Positions 17,801-31,500 of a DNA stretch of 64,000 bases are shown in pieces. Positions within the stretch are counted from its first letter, which is position 1. Each line of letters begins with the position of its first letter. The notes beneath the pieces are model-generated. The model was not told the DNA's origin. It did not search any database and saw only the letters and a list, made by a program, of their open reading frames with translations. The position numbers and the translations under genes were made by a program. This stretch comes from Archilochus colubris (lineage: Eukaryota > Chordata > Aves > Apodiformes > Trochilidae), in assembly GCA_023079485.1 (NCBI GenBank), contig CM041092.1, positions 10,243,127-10,307,126 on the forward strand. The letters are read 5' to 3'.

Positions 17801-20800
17801 CCAGTGCAAAACCACAATCTGGTGCAAGAGGAGCTCCCTGTACCTGCAAAATGTAGACTACAAATTCAGCAACTTACTTAAATAAATGCAGGTACCATTA
17901 CATTGTCCCCTAAATTGTTCATTGGTTCTAAACATTTAATTACTTCTCAAATGGAAGCTGCACTTCCCTCTGTGCTTTTTGCAATGATTGGCCATACATC
18001 ACTTGCAGTCTTACCCTGATCTGCTGCTTCAGGCCTTCTGTGCATCTTTGTTCACTGCACCCTAGGAATCTTGGAAATAAATAACTGGTGACAAATCTGA
18101 GTCATTCTGAAATGTTCTAAGGAGTAAACAAACTGTGGGACCTTTCTCTAACCAAAAAGTCTTATTGGATCCATCAGCTTGAACCACTACAGTGACAGTA
18201 ACCATTTTAAACTAGTTGTCCAGACCCCATTGCATACATCTACTTAAGGCACAAAAGAATATGCCTTTTGAGTAATGAGATAATTACATGAATGTTCCTC
18301 TATGGCTTTGATGAAAATGGACTCTGTACACAAATCACCCCAGATACTGGCTGCTCACTCTGTTGCCTTTGTACACAGAAGTAAAAGCTGCAAGTCCACA
18401 CGCTGGAACTAGGAGAGCTCAGATTCAGGAAATTGGGAAAATGGGCTGTAATATGACTAACAAAAGGGTACTTTATGAGAGTTAATGCATCCAATTAAAA
18501 CAGGCTCATAAAAGACCCAGCTAGCTGTAGCACGAATGACTATTATCTGGAGTGCAAGGCATACAGACTGGAGATCTCTCTCCATAACATGCAAAACACA
18601 TGCAAGGGGCCTCAAAAGCCAATTATAATATTTGAGAGAAGCCAAGCAGTCAGTTAAAATGCTGAAGCATGGCCTGAAAAATGTGGATAGAAAAGTGAGA
18701 GCTTATATGCACTGTACAGGAATCCTTTGGTTCACACATGGCAGAATGATAGTAAATACTTCTTTCATGGTCTTGCCCTCGCTCTTGCGGGTTTGACTTC
18801 CTAAGGATTGGTCTCTATGGCTGCTTTTAAAAAGATTTTATTCTTATCACCTTGATTCTGTCTCAATTTTTTTTGCCATCGCAGATGGCAGAATTTTTAC
18901 TCACTAGCAGTCTGGCCATGCATCAAACTCCCCTGCTCGGGATCGGGATGTGCTGCCAGAATACCACAGCTCCCTCCATTCCCATCTTCTTAATCCTTCA
19001 TGAAAAAACATCTCTTCTAGACAACAAATCGATAGGAGAGAGGGGCACTCTGCACCACCCAGCTGTCCTGGCTCCTCAGTCCCAGATCTTTGGTAGCTTT
19101 ACAGGCAAAATTTAACTCTGCAAAGAAACCACCAACATGAGTGACTGGAAAATGTTTACTTTTTGGTCAAAGCCAAAAACCTCAGTCTACGCTGTGGAGT
19201 TGGAAAGGGATTTGCTCTTATTTCGCTGCCTCATGGTAACTGTTTGCTGATAACCAAAAGTGAAGTTTTACACAGTTCACATACAAAAAAAAAACACTTC
19301 TCAGATCAGAAAACCCTCTCTACAGCCCCAATTATCAAAATGATAACAGCAAACTGAAAATTTATCTGTCTTCTCCTAGGAATCTGCCATCCAGGCAAAG
19401 GACTGCACATGTTACTTCTACATGCAGCTCTGACAGTTCACTTCTCCCATCTCCTCTGCACTTTGCCTGCAAATACAGCTCTGATGGGAACAGTAAAATG
19501 TTTACAAACTAAGCACTTTTTTCTTCTTTTTTTTTTTGAAACCAGCATTTGCTTAGTCCTTTATAAAAGCATTTGCCTTTTCCTCCCCTTTGTCCTGTGA
19601 TTTCTTTGCTCATAATACTCTCCTCATCAAACTACACTGATCCAGCTCCCAGAAAAGAAAACAACATTTGTACTTCTAAAAAGGATAAATTTACCATTTG
19701 ATATTTGACAGCCCTGCAGTGAGAGGAGGGGCAGAAATTAGCAAAGTCAATTTTTCTAATGCTGTTTTTTATGTATTTCAACTGTTCATTTTATCTTCTT
19801 GAAGGAACAAAATTTCTAGCTGTTGAACAAGGCATGTGGCTCTTCATTCTAACCATGAGAAATGCTGGGATATGAAAAGGCCAGTCAGGGAATGTTTTAT
19901 GTGCAGAGAGATGATTTGGTTAATTTTGGTGTTTTATGCTTTCATTGTTTTTCAAATCTGTCCATAATATCAAAAAGAGGAACAAAAGCACTGTCCAGGA
20001 CAGGAGTAGCGTACAAGGGTATAAGACAAATTCTTTGTAGTAGACATCTCCAGAGACCAAGGCTTTTTCAGGACTTCTAGAAGTTGTCAACAAGCAGAAT
20101 TGTTAAACCAGTTAACCCCTCCAGCACTGGTCTCTACAGTGTAACAGGTGATCTGAAACCTCAGTTAAACAACAAATCAGTAAGTTCAGTAGCATTAGCG
20201 TTGAATCCTGGATCAACTTAAAATGAATGACAGAATTACACAATATACCCCAGATCCACTGTCATGTTTGCTTCACTATTAACTTTGATTCATTCTGTCA
20301 CCTCTTACAAGAGTCAACAGCAGCAGCCCCATGAGATCCCTGGTCCCTGCTTTCCAGCGATTCTGCCACAATGTGGGGGCCAAGTTCTTTCAAAATTAGT
20401 GACCTACACTGAAATAATCATGATATTCACCCAAAGGAGAGAGAATTTAATTTCACAGGCCTTGGTTTTCAAGTAAATTTGAGTTAGCAGTGACTGCAGT
20501 AAAACCCTATTACTGACCAGGTAAAGCCCCTCCCCTGGCTCACTTGAGTAACCCCACTGATTCCTATGGGGTGACCAAGGTGACCAGCAGAACACAGGGA
20601 ATTTAGGGATACATAGGAAGCTGTTTGACACGTAATGGTCCAGGACTTTCCTCTCATTTTTTCATGGCCTTATCAGACAAGCTGTTCAGGGTGAAACGTT
20701 CCATACTAGGCATCTGCCCCAAGCTGGACTTGATGAATTTTGAGGCAAAAGGTCCAGAAAGAGAGGAAGGGTAAAAAGGATTTCCTTTGCCTGTGTTAGG

Positions 20801-22683
20801 AAAGGAGTCTTAGTTCTGTTTCCATGAGATGCTCCAGACCCTCCATGCTTTTAAGAAAGGATTGAAATTTTGCAGGGTTTAGCCTTGATGGCAAGAATAT
20901 ACATTATGTCATCCCTGTGAAAATTTGACCAAATTTGGTCACTTGGAGGACCTCTGCCAACTTCGGGTTTGCACATGTTCAGGAAGAACTTGTTAAGAGT
21001 TTGGCAGTTCATTTCTCTCAACATTAAATATTTCCTGAGCATCCTCATCCCCCTATTCTATGGGTCAAGCAGACCTGGAAGGCCCCATGTGGAACTGCAA
21101 GCACTGAGCACCTTATCCTATTGCTCTTCTGACCTACCAAGGACCAACAAAGTACAGGGCACCACATTAATACCTCTCTGGCTTTTTTCTGCTGTCTTGC
21201 AGGAATTAAATCAACACAAAGGTGGTTATCTGAAAACTACTGAGGTATGAGAAACCTAAAGGTGCTAAAACATGCTTCTCAGTCCCCAGAGAGCTATGAA
21301 GCAATTGCAAAACTCCTTTGTAGCTCAGGTAAGTCCCAGGCAATTGATTCAGGTCTAAAGTAAGGACTTATATTCAATCACATTTAATCCTGAGAGAAAT
21401 TATTTGGGTAGAGCTCTGTTGAACGCATTTATCCCACTGATAATGATTTATAACTTTACCCTGCCATACAGATAATTGGATTTGATCCCCAAGGAACTAG
21501 ATTTCTGCTCAGACCATCATGAATGCCTTAGCTTAAAAGCATATGAAAATATTGGCTATCAACTAAACCAGCATAATGAATACTGTAGGATAGTGGGATG
21601 CACATCTCTTTTATAGGCATGGCAATAGGACAACTACATTACTCGTAAGTTATAACAGTAACAATCACTTAGGCCACTGCTCTAAATTTATGTCTCTAAT
21701 ATGTTTTTACTGCACCAGAAAGTCATCATTTCAGCCCAATGCATGTATTCTTAAGGAAGGCAACTTAAAAAAAAAAAACAACATCGAAAAATAATCAAAA
21801 TTATTGTTATGCCTAATTGACAGTCTTCCTGTCTAACAGTATCAGTCAGTGTTTAGCAGAAGGAATCATAATACTTCCATGTGAAATGAGTGGTGATTCA
21901 AATCCACTGCAGTATTAAAAAACCATTCTTAATTTTTATTGCTCATGGGATATCATGATTTAAATTACTCTCAAACTCAGCACTATATGCTGTCCTGAAT
22001 AAATTCCAATATGGCAGATTACAAAAGGAAACATTTATTTGACAAGATAACTTGATGCTAAAAATGTCTCCAGTGTTACGAATCTGAGTGGTCACAGGTG
22101 GAGATGAAAAGGAAGAGGTGGGCAAAGTGCAGGTAAAGCAGTGAAAAGTTCACAGTCAATGCACTTGTCCCATGCCTGGGAATTATTGCATCATAAATGC
22201 AATTCATCTGTGCTAAGAAGACTGTCAGAAGTGACATGTTCTTTTCAGGAAAGTATTTAGAATATTTCCATTAAAAGCATGTCAGTAAGACCAATTCTTT
22301 CTACTTCATTCTGCCTTTCACCAGTTCTGCCTTAGTAGATTAATATATCAAGATATAAGGAGAATTTGGAAAGCTTAGATGTAGGCAATAGTTTCTTGTC
22401 TTATTGCCAAGAAAAAATGAAGGAAACTGTTTATTGATTTCCAATAACATAAGAGAAACAGTTGTTAATAGTTCAAGAAGTGGTTTTAAAGAACTACAAA
22501 GGATTAAATGAGTAATAAAGGTTATTATTTACTGACTAATAATGTCTCATAGAAAAATGCAAAATATGCCAAATGTTAAACAAGCTAAAACAGCAGCTGA
22601 AGTACTTTCTCCTCACCCCAAGACACTCCCAGGTGTTGGGTTTGGATCACTCTTATGAAAGTTTGACACTCTTATAAAAAGTC

Positions 22684-22930
22684 CCTCTCCAGACTTCCTG
22701 TACGTTCCCTTCAGGTATGGGAAAGCAGCTCTAAGGTCCCCTGGAGTCTTTTCTTCAGGATGCACAATCCCAGCTCCCTCAGCCTCTCCTCATAGCAGAG
22801 GTGCTCCAGCCCCTGGATCATCTTTGTGGCCCTCCTATGGACTCGTTCCAATAGATCTATGTCCTTCTTATGGTGGGGACACCATCCTTACACCAGAACT
22901 GGATGCAGTAATGCTTTGCCTTTTGTACCA
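22684..22930 (-). mobile_element. CR1 LINE fragment (near 3' end), diverged
   Basis: The plus strand reads as the reverse complement of a CR1 3' region. Recognisable stretches are CCAGCTCCCTCAGCCTCTCC, GAGGTGCTCCAGCCCCTGGA, CATCTTTGTGGCCCTCCTAT and the GGATGCAGTA near the far end. The element therefore points along the minus strand, the same way as KALRN. It covers the C-terminal end of the reverse-transcriptase ORF and part of the 3' untranslated region. Neither end of a full element is clear, so the boundaries are approximate, and several small indels indicate an old insertion. Confidence 0.88.
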
Positions 22931-24800
22931 GGTGCCCCCTGGCAGTCTTTGGTTACTTCACTTTGTCTGTTGGGTATTCACACAGCTGGCAGACAAATAC
23001 TGAAACTGCAATTTCCTCATTTCTTTGGCTAAATAAATAAATAATAAAGGAGGAATGGAGCTGTGTGCATCCCCCAACTATGGGGCACTGCTGGAGACTG
23101 CAGTAAATATAGCAGCCTCTCTGCATCCAACCCAAGGGCTGTCATTCATTCTGATGAATCCGGACTCATGGGTCCACCCTGACTTTGCTGGTGTCCCAGT
23201 TTTATGCTACAGTTCCCTTGTCTGTAGCCCTGGAAAGAATCACCAGGAGCCTGTCCATTCTGGATGTCCCTAAAACTGACAGCAAATACTTACTGAGCTT
23301 TCCAAAAAGGCACCACAGCACCAATCTGTCTCGAAGTAAACATCAAATATCTACTCTCAACATCTAGTAAACAGCACTGATTTTGTCACTAAAGTTTCTT
23401 TAAAAGTTTAAAAAGAAAACACATTTTCTAGACACCAAAACTTGACACATCAAAACCAGGTAAGTGGAGCCAGAAAATTCCCTTCTTGATGAATAGGGGT
23501 AGAAATGAGTATAATGTAGTACAACCCAAACCTTTTCAAACGAGAGTTAGTTCCTAAATCCAAATTAGGCTACACAGCACCAGAAACTATCAGAAGAAAT
23601 TTAGATGACAAAAACATTATACTTTTAACTTCCTGGAGTCCTGCCTATCTTTGTGTTACTAGTCGTCACCTTTATAGGTGAAGCAAGGTTAATCACATTA
23701 GGAAACTGTTATGAAATAAATTTAACTGAGGAAATAACCAATTAAGTTTCCCTTGTGGGAAGCAAGAATAGCTGCAAGCGTTTGAGCTACTCTGAAAACA
23801 ACAGTACTATTCACAAACTTAAAGTCACTGGATTTTATTATATTGAAGAAGCAGCTTGTAAAAGGAAATTCTTCATGAATTGACAGCTGTAATGGACACA
23901 TAGTAATTCCAGCTATCTTTCATATATGTGTGTGTGTATAAACATACACTTCTATTTCAGGAAGCTCCCCAATGTGTGAAGCTGCTGTACAGAACTTTTT
24001 TGTAACATCTAAATCAACAAACACAGTCAAAGCCTGCAGCTTCTTATAGCATATTTCTGATCAACTGTGCTTTTGCAAACAGATGCAAAGCATGAAAACA
24101 ACCATTCAGACTAATTCCATCTCTCTCAAAAGAAACCCTATCTTTAAAAGTCACTCCTCACTGAATGGCCTTTGGCCAGCAAAACATGTGAAGTATGCTT
24201 TAATTGCATCCCTAGTGGCCTCCCATTTCATGTCCTGTCCACTGTATCTCTGGTGAGGCAGCCTTATCTCTGGATACTTTTCAATTACACTAAACAGCAT
24301 TTGTTCAGGTCCTCACTGATTTACTGTACCACTATGTGGCCACTTGTTCTTTAACCGTAATTTTGAGAAGTGAAGTCTGCCTCATTAAACAATATCAGAC
24401 TTCCAGTAACACTTAATAATAACAGCTACACTAATTAACATTGCATTCAAACTAAATGTCTCTGAAAATATGTATCACACTGGCATGTTTATACCTAATG
24501 TGGTAATATCAACTCACATCTTTACAAGAGAATACTTGCTTTATAGCAATACATTCCAGTTGTGAATTAAGCACTGCTTGATCTGTTAGATATGCTGTCC
24601 CTATATTTTAGAGCACTACATAATTCATATGTTTCATTCATGTTTTGTTTCCTCTTCACAACAGCTGGACATATGCAACAACTGAGGTGGAGTTCAGCCC
24701 TGTGTGGTAAAGATGCCTTTTCTATGCCATCTGAATTTTCAGAGCCAACTTCTTGCAGCACTCCACACAATACAGAAAAATTCCTCCATGCACATCTTAC

Positions 24801-24992
24801 CTCTTTGGTGTGGGTATGGAAGGAGACTGACATGTCCAAGAGAAGTTTCCTCTGTTCCACCCTCCGGACAAAGTCCTGAATCCGTACTTCCAGATGCCGG
24901 GCTGCTTTATAGATCTCTTCAGGGTCACATTCCCCAGTCTGAGCCAACTGCTCTGCAGCCTCCAAAAGCTTGTCTGCATTGGTGTATGTATT
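24801..24992 (-). CDS. KALRN: KALRN internal exon (spectrin repeat), 192 nt
   Basis: Sixty-four codons, phase 0 at both ends, on the minus strand. The product begins NTYTNADKLLEAAEQLAQTG, contains ECDPEEIYKAARHLEVRIQD, then FVRRVEQRKLLLDMSVSFHT, and ends HTKE. This is the later part of a spectrin repeat: the EIYKAARHLEVRIQDFVRRVEQRKLLLDMS stretch is the long C helix, followed by the start of the next repeat's A helix (SVSFHTHTKELWTWMED across the junction). The acceptor is TTCTGGTAG|AAT (AG at 24994-24993), with an almost uninterrupted T/C tract immediately upstream. The donor is GAG|GTAAGA (GT at 24800-24799). The frame stays open past the donor for 77 codons, to a stop at 24567, which makes an ORF longer than the real exon. 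Sequence identity to kalirin as I know it is essentially complete. Confidence 0.96.
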
Positions 24993-24995
24993 CTA

Positions 24996-25044
24996 CCAGA
25001 AAAAAAAAAAAAAAGAAAGAAAGAAAAAAAGAAAAAAAAGAAAT
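24996..25044 (-). promoter_or_regulatory. Near-uninterrupted polypyrimidine tract at the acceptor of the 192-nt KALRN exon
   Basis: On the plus strand this is A-rich with scattered G (runs of A15, AAAG repeats, then A7 and A8 blocks), so on the transcript strand it is T runs with TTTC steps ending in CTGGTAG. It serves as the polypyrimidine tract bound by U2AF in 3' splice-site recognition. It also behaves as a (TTTC)n-like microsatellite, so its length may vary between individuals or haplotypes. Confidence 0.7.
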
Positions 25045-28000
25045 AGAGCATGAGTAGTAGAACTGTGGCAAATAAACCCTGAAACAGACTGTTAATAATT
25101 TCAAAGGCATGAAAGCAAGTGATTACCAGAGTTTTAAAACAATAGTAATAATTCCTACTGGCATTACCATCTGTGAAAGGAGAATGCATAAAGCTACACA
25201 GACTAATTCCTAGGTACACATGAAATAATCCATATTTGAAAAAAAAAGCACCCCAGCCCAGTCTTGCCAGGAACAGCAACAGGACCACACACTTGTTTAT
25301 CTCTAAGCCCCATGGAATTTCTCAAAGATAATGTAATGAAGCAAGTGGGGCTAACCACCTCAGAAGCCTCTGGGGCCTCAAGTGATACTTGGCTACAAGC
25401 TCACTGCAAAGGCCTCCTAATGGCTATCAGCATGTGATTGTGCTAGCCAGAGATGTGTCAGCCTCAAGAAACGTTTAGCTTCCACTGAGATAACTTCAGA
25501 AGACTGTATCTTCAAAATTTCTTCTATGTTTTTCCCTCTGGTCTACTGTTCTGTGTGGTATTTCTAAATGGAGAAGGTTCATTTGATTAGCTTGTGGCTG
25601 CCAATATGGAATGCTCAGATTGCTCTGGAGGGCATCATTTCCAGTTGGTTTGAGGTACATACCTGCCCTCTGTTCTGTAAGAGTTTCAACCCTTTACCAT
25701 CTAGAGTAGATTTGCCCCGTAGCCACTATGTTTGTGATCTTAGATATATTAACCCTACTTTATAGGGAGTGATCTGAAGAATGCAGAAGCAAAGTGCTGT
25801 ATGCAAGAGAGGCCAGACTGGGGAGAAACAGACATGAATTCCATCAAATTCATCTCAGCTTTCAAACTGCCTGTCCCTCTACATCTTTCATGTTTCTGGA
25901 AAACATCACTGAACTATTGCACCAGAGAGTCTCACAAATAACAGAAAAAATGGAAAGAGAGTCCAGTCATCTTCTCCTGGCCATGGAGCTATGGTCTGGA
26001 TAGCTATGTTTAGCTAACTAAACATATCCAGCCATGACTGTCATAGAAAAGCTTTCTTCACTAAGCCTGAAGTCAATTGCTCTGTGGAGTTTAACACCAA
26101 AAGGAGAGACAATGATACTACCTTAAGGTAAGTTGCAGTACTGGGTGAGATCATCAGAAACGTTTGATGTTGGCCTAAGAATGCTCCCACTGGGAATTGA
26201 ACCTCAACCTCCCCATCAATAGAAGCAGAGCTGTAGCACTTTCCTTTTCAAAATCTTACTGAGAATCCTTCTCAGTTTAAAAATGCATCAACTTTACACA
26301 TATACACAAAATACTTCTGAACACTGTGGGCACACATGAAATTCTGAGCATTAAAGGAATACTGTCAAACATAAAAGCCATGACTGAAGTTATGTTGTTC
26401 TTGCTTAGATAATATCCTTCTGTATTCAATAGCTGTTGCCTGAGAAAATATTCAATACAGATATGGAAAACTGGCCTCCAAGTGTTTAACAGGGGAAAAT
26501 ATTCCCAGTTAAAAAAAGCAGAAAGAAAACAGCTCATTTGCTGTTCATTTTTCCAGTTTCTGAGGGCTGTCTATAAATATACAGTATTTGCATTTCTCCT
26601 TTTGGACTGTGAAAAAAATATTCTAGACAGTTTTGTTACCAATAATAAATTTTTATTCCCTCACTTTGAGGCCACTGCTATAACAGTTAGGTCGTTAACA
26701 GTGGTAAAATGTTATGTTTGAATAATAATTTTTTTGAAAGCTCGTTAGCTGAAAATGTGTAAAAAAATGTTCCATTTAATATGATCTGAATTAGAGTCCA
26801 GTTTCACTTAAAAGAATCCTTTTTGAATGATCCTTTTCCAATAGTATTTGGAGCAACTGCCAAAGCTAGCACTGTTTTTCAAACTTTACTCCACTCCAGG
26901 ATTTTTCACACATTACCACTATAACAGCTCAAACACCAGTCTAGCTCCCTGGGGAGAGGCTGTCGCCCACTTTTAAATGTAATAATTGTGTACTTTTAAC
27001 TGCATTCACTCTCTGCTTAAGGCACAGATTCAAGAATCAAACACCTTTGTTGAAATACAGTAGGAAAACAGCTTTGTGGCATTTGTCCCTATTACACTTA
27101 TGTTCATCTCTGCTGAAAACCATTACAAGTTAACTGACTCCAACATGTGCTGCACATAAATACCTCTAGATGAGGTGAGTTCACCAGTAGGATGACCAGA
27201 TATAAATACAGTGTATGGTGAAAAGGGTGTAAGCTTAGCTGTAGACTTGGGGGGAAAAATAGTGGAGATTGGCCTCTAGAGAGGCTCTGACCAAGCTGCA
27301 TGGACAGTCAAGGATGTAGTGGTCCTGCAGCAGTTCCTTGATCTTGCACAAGGTTCTCCAAAAAGAAAGGGGATTTTCTACAAGAAGCTGGCTGGATGTG
27401 GAAGAGGCAAACACAGTGTTTCCCCGGGGCTGTGCCAGCCACTGTCAGCATACAGTGACATTCCCTGAAGCATTCGTACCTAATTTTGGATATGTTTGCT
27501 TAAACATGTCATGCACAAGAACCCTGAATGCAGCACATTTTAAGTATGGTGAAACTTTTGTTGGCCTCTTTTTTCTGTGTTCTTCCACTGAGTGCCTGGG
27601 TTTTGAAAACAGGTGCAGGTTATGATAGGAGAAACACCAATAGCTTTATTCCTGTCATCCTAGAAGGATGGGCTGGTGCCAAGAGATTTTCTGCTCACTG
27701 TTACAGATTTAAGTGGTTTAGATACATTTCAGATAAACATATTTGGGAGCTGACTGTACTCACCTTGACCTTCAGATTTTGATATATTGATGAAGGGATT
27801 GTCATCTGCTGTCAGATGAGAAGTAAACACAGCACAGGCCCAAGAAGCTAGAGGTTATTTTGTGAGGGCCTGCTACACTTGTATGCTTCAAGTGCATGTC
27901 AGTCACATCAGAAGTTGCTATGTATACCAGATATCATTTTGTGCAATATATTTCTATTTATCTGCAAGTACTGAACTAAAGCCAAGTTGGACCTGAGAGC

Positions 28001-28185
28001 TCCATGCTAGTTGGTACTACAATGTTGCACTGATTCCCTGCTTTATACATTTTGATCCTGAGTGTACTTTCTTGTTAGTAAGCTCTTCAGAGTACAGACC
28101 TTTATTTCATTTGTTTGAAGCACTATGTACTTTGATGTTGTTAAGTATTTTGTTAAAGGCATTGACAAAACGCCTCAAACACTGA

Positions 28186-28525
28186 CAGGCTTGGGACAAC
28201 AACTACCCCTCTAGGAAGACTATTGCAGTGTTTGACCACTATCTCGATAAACAAATGTTTTCCTAATGTCCAGTCTAAACCCTGGCACAACTTTGGATCA
28301 TTCCCATGCATCCTGTCCCTAGATAGCAGGAAGAATAGACCAGCACTTGACTGTTGACTTCCTCTCCCCAGGAAGCTGTGGAGAGACATAAGGTTTCCCC
28401 TCAGTCCCGTTTTGTCCAGACTGGGCTGATCCAGTGTTCTCAGCTGCCCCTCACAGGACATTCTTTCCAGCTCTTTCACCAGGTTTGTTGCCTTCTTCTG
28501 GAAGCACTCAGGTATCTTAGCATCC
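28186..28525 (-). mobile_element. CR1 LINE 3'-region fragment, strongly diverged
   Basis: The plus strand reads as antisense CR1. The series is GTTTTCCTAATGTCCAGTCT, then CCTGGCACAACTTTGGATCA, then ATAAGGTTTCCCCTCAGTCC, then CCAGCTCTTTCACCAGGTTT with GTTGCCTTCTTCTGGAAGCA. These blocks appear in the order expected for the CR1 3' region read backwards, so the insertion is in the KALRN sense direction. Divergence is greater than in the 46.7-kb copy. The 3' terminal repeats typical of CR1 (ATTCTATGATTCTATG type) are not preserved. Limits are approximate. Confidence 0.8.
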
Positions 28526-31500
28526 TTCTTACTTTAACAAAAATTTTAAAAGAAAAAAATTAAATGTACCAATTATGTGTATTTGTGCTTTTCACTGATG
28601 TATCTCTGCATTTTTAAGGCATTTCAAGGTAATGATGCATTTGGGTTTCAATTCAAGAGCATCTTCAGAAAATGGTTCCACGTGGGCTTCCCTCTAGTCC
28701 TAGAAATTACACTTACAAGGCAGAGCTCAGCTCATAGTCCAAATCTGGGGCCAATTTTTTTCCAGAACAATCTCCCCTCAAACAGTATGTTACAGCTGTA
28801 TATTATATTTTGGAGGTTTTCAAGGTTAATTGTCTCCAATACCTCCAAAGTGTTGTGAACCATGCCTATCAGCCAGAGACAGATGTTTAGCTGTACAGGT
28901 CAGGAGAAACATGAGCTAGAGGAATAGGACAGGTGATCAAAACCATCATTGCATTAGACAAAAAAGACATACCCTGGACACTGTAGTTCCTAAGTGAATA
29001 TTCAGATATGCTGCAGGAGAATGAGGCAGCATCTCTTTGCCTTATTCTGTGTTAATCAAGTTTCTGCCATGAAGGGCAGTTCCAGGCAAAGGTTCCTCAT
29101 AGGGATTTGAAGAGCTTTGTCACCCAGGTTTTACCATGTAAAAGGCACAGAAGAGATGGCATGTCCAGAGGTCAGCAAGTGTTGACCAGACAGAGAACTT
29201 GGATGACAAGCTTAGATATAATTTTCTTGACTAAAGACTTGAGATGTGAATTTCATCTTTATGCCCGCAGGCTGAAGCCTGGGAGACTTATTAGGCTTTC
29301 TCTGACGTGCCATGTCCTTTTTCTTCATAGAGCTATGATTTGACTCTTCAACACCAAAGATGAAATGCAGTATTCCTGCTGTGAAGATGGGATGTTGAGA
29401 CAAAGTCCAAAGCCTGATCCATCTCTCACTGAAAATGGTGAAAAAGATGGTGCTGACTTCAGTGAGAACTGGGTCAGCTTCCTAGCCATTTATTCAAGAT
29501 TGCAGAAGGAGACAAAAATATGGAAAAGGCCTAAAAACAGAAGTCTGGAGGCCTCGTACTCTTGTTCTGCAAATAAACAGTGAGTGGCACTTCTCCCTGC
29601 AGAAATTACAGCACAATTCACATTCATAAAATAACTATGAAGCTGATTCTTCATTTCATCTCAATCCTTAAAACCTATCGTTACCCTTAATTATGAAGCA
29701 CAGCTACTGCTATTAGATTCTTCACTCAAGTCATTTTGCTACAATTAGCTCCAGTTTTTTCCTTAGGTTAAGTGATCTCAGTCAGGCTTTTGTGGAGAAT
29801 TATAACTTTAGCAACTGGATATTCTAAAGCAAAAATGAGTGACCACAATGAAGCATTTCTTTGATAAATAAATCTGGGGTTTAAGGAAGCATCCATCTTT
29901 GTCAAAATTCCTCCCCCTTTCAGAAGGGCAAAGGCTAAGTGCATATGATGATCTAATGTAAGCTGTGATTTTATTCAGTTTGAATTCCGCATAATCAAAT
30001 CAAGACCTGTATTCTTACTTGTGCTCTCTTGCTCTAATTCAAAACAGATTTACTAGGAATTACAGTAACATCTCTCTGACATCACTTGCTCTAGCAGTAC
30101 AGATTGTTGCCTACTGTGCACTAGAACAGAAACTTCTTCTGACCTTAAAAAAATATCCAGGTAAATGAAATTTCCATCCCCTTCTTCTCTTAGATATAGA
30201 CTTTTATCCTAAGTTTTCCTTGCACTGTCCTTAAGTTTGAGCCCTTTGGTCACTACAGCCTGTTACAAACATCTTTCATGGACACATAATAACATGCCTG
30301 CCTTTAAATGATTGAATCACATCTGTTAAAGTAGTTTAACAAATGAGGGTCTCAGGTAAGTCTGAGTGCAGGCATGTGTCATTGTGTGTCCAAGTACCAA
30401 CCACTTGAGTGTTTCAACAAAATCACTTTTCCCAGAACTGTATCTGTTTGTGAATGCAGTCTAGGAAACAGAACCCTTGTAATCTCACACTTCAGCACAC
30501 CAGCAATGCCTACAAAACCTCTCTCCCAGGTCCTAGAAAAGTTATCTTTGCAGCAGCTCCATGGGGCTGAAAAGTCCTTGTGCCTTTCATCTCCCATTTT
30601 GGGAATGAGACCCATTCACAACGTTTTAAAATTATTTTTCTTCAGACATCTTGTGACTAAGCTGCTGTCTTTACTGATCCATAGCTACTTCTATTCTCCC
30701 AGGCATTTGAAGCTTATCTCATTCCAGGAAAATCCACAGATCTGGGGAATGTGAAGTTTGCTCCCATTTCAGATGGCTAAGAGGCCAGATATAATAACAT
30801 GCTGATACTAATTACTGCTTTGCACCTCCAGTAATTCCAAGATTTCAGTGGATTATCTAAACATAATGGATTTTTCAGGATGAATGAGAAATGAACAGTT
30901 CACACGAAAGATGAAGTGAATATCACACAACATCTTCACCATCAGATATTTTTCTATGTATCATTATCTTTTATTTATGATTTTCCCTCAGGGGTCACAT
31001 AAAAATTGAGACAGATTTATTATTAGAATTTAAAGGAATGACATACATTACATCCAGTGCTGAAAGCCCAGATAAATTGTGTAGAAGCTCACTAAGAGCT
31101 TCAAACTGATAAATAAGCAAGATTAGAATTAAAAGCTGGAAATATATTAGCTAAGAGAAATCTTCATTGCTTTTTCACACTGAGTGCCTACTTTAGATTA
31201 AAAAAATGTTGCCTATGGTATTTTTTATCACTTCAACTGTTCATCTCAATCAGGAGTGCAGTTATACAGCAAGCAGAGAATAACCTTATTACCACAATTA
31301 TGCCAATTAACCCCAGTGTAATCACCATCATTATTCAATGAAATGCCACTGAAATATATAATGAAATAATGTTTTCAGAGTTATCTAATATCACACATCA
31401 CATCCAATATTAATAAGTAGAAAAAACCACACAGATGCAACGTGTGTGCCCATACCACATACAAAGAACTACTTAGCTCAGTGTGTTCAGCTTAATCAAC

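Noticed and set aside
24797..25288. 163-codon minus-strand ORF rich in Phe and Ser
   Set aside because: It is an out-of-frame reading through the exon and the T/C tract; the Phe/Ser run is only the TTT/TTC repeat translated.
30374..30754. 126-codon plus-strand ORF
   Set aside because: Composition is Leu/Ser/Phe-rich as expected of intronic DNA, and no motif is recognisable.
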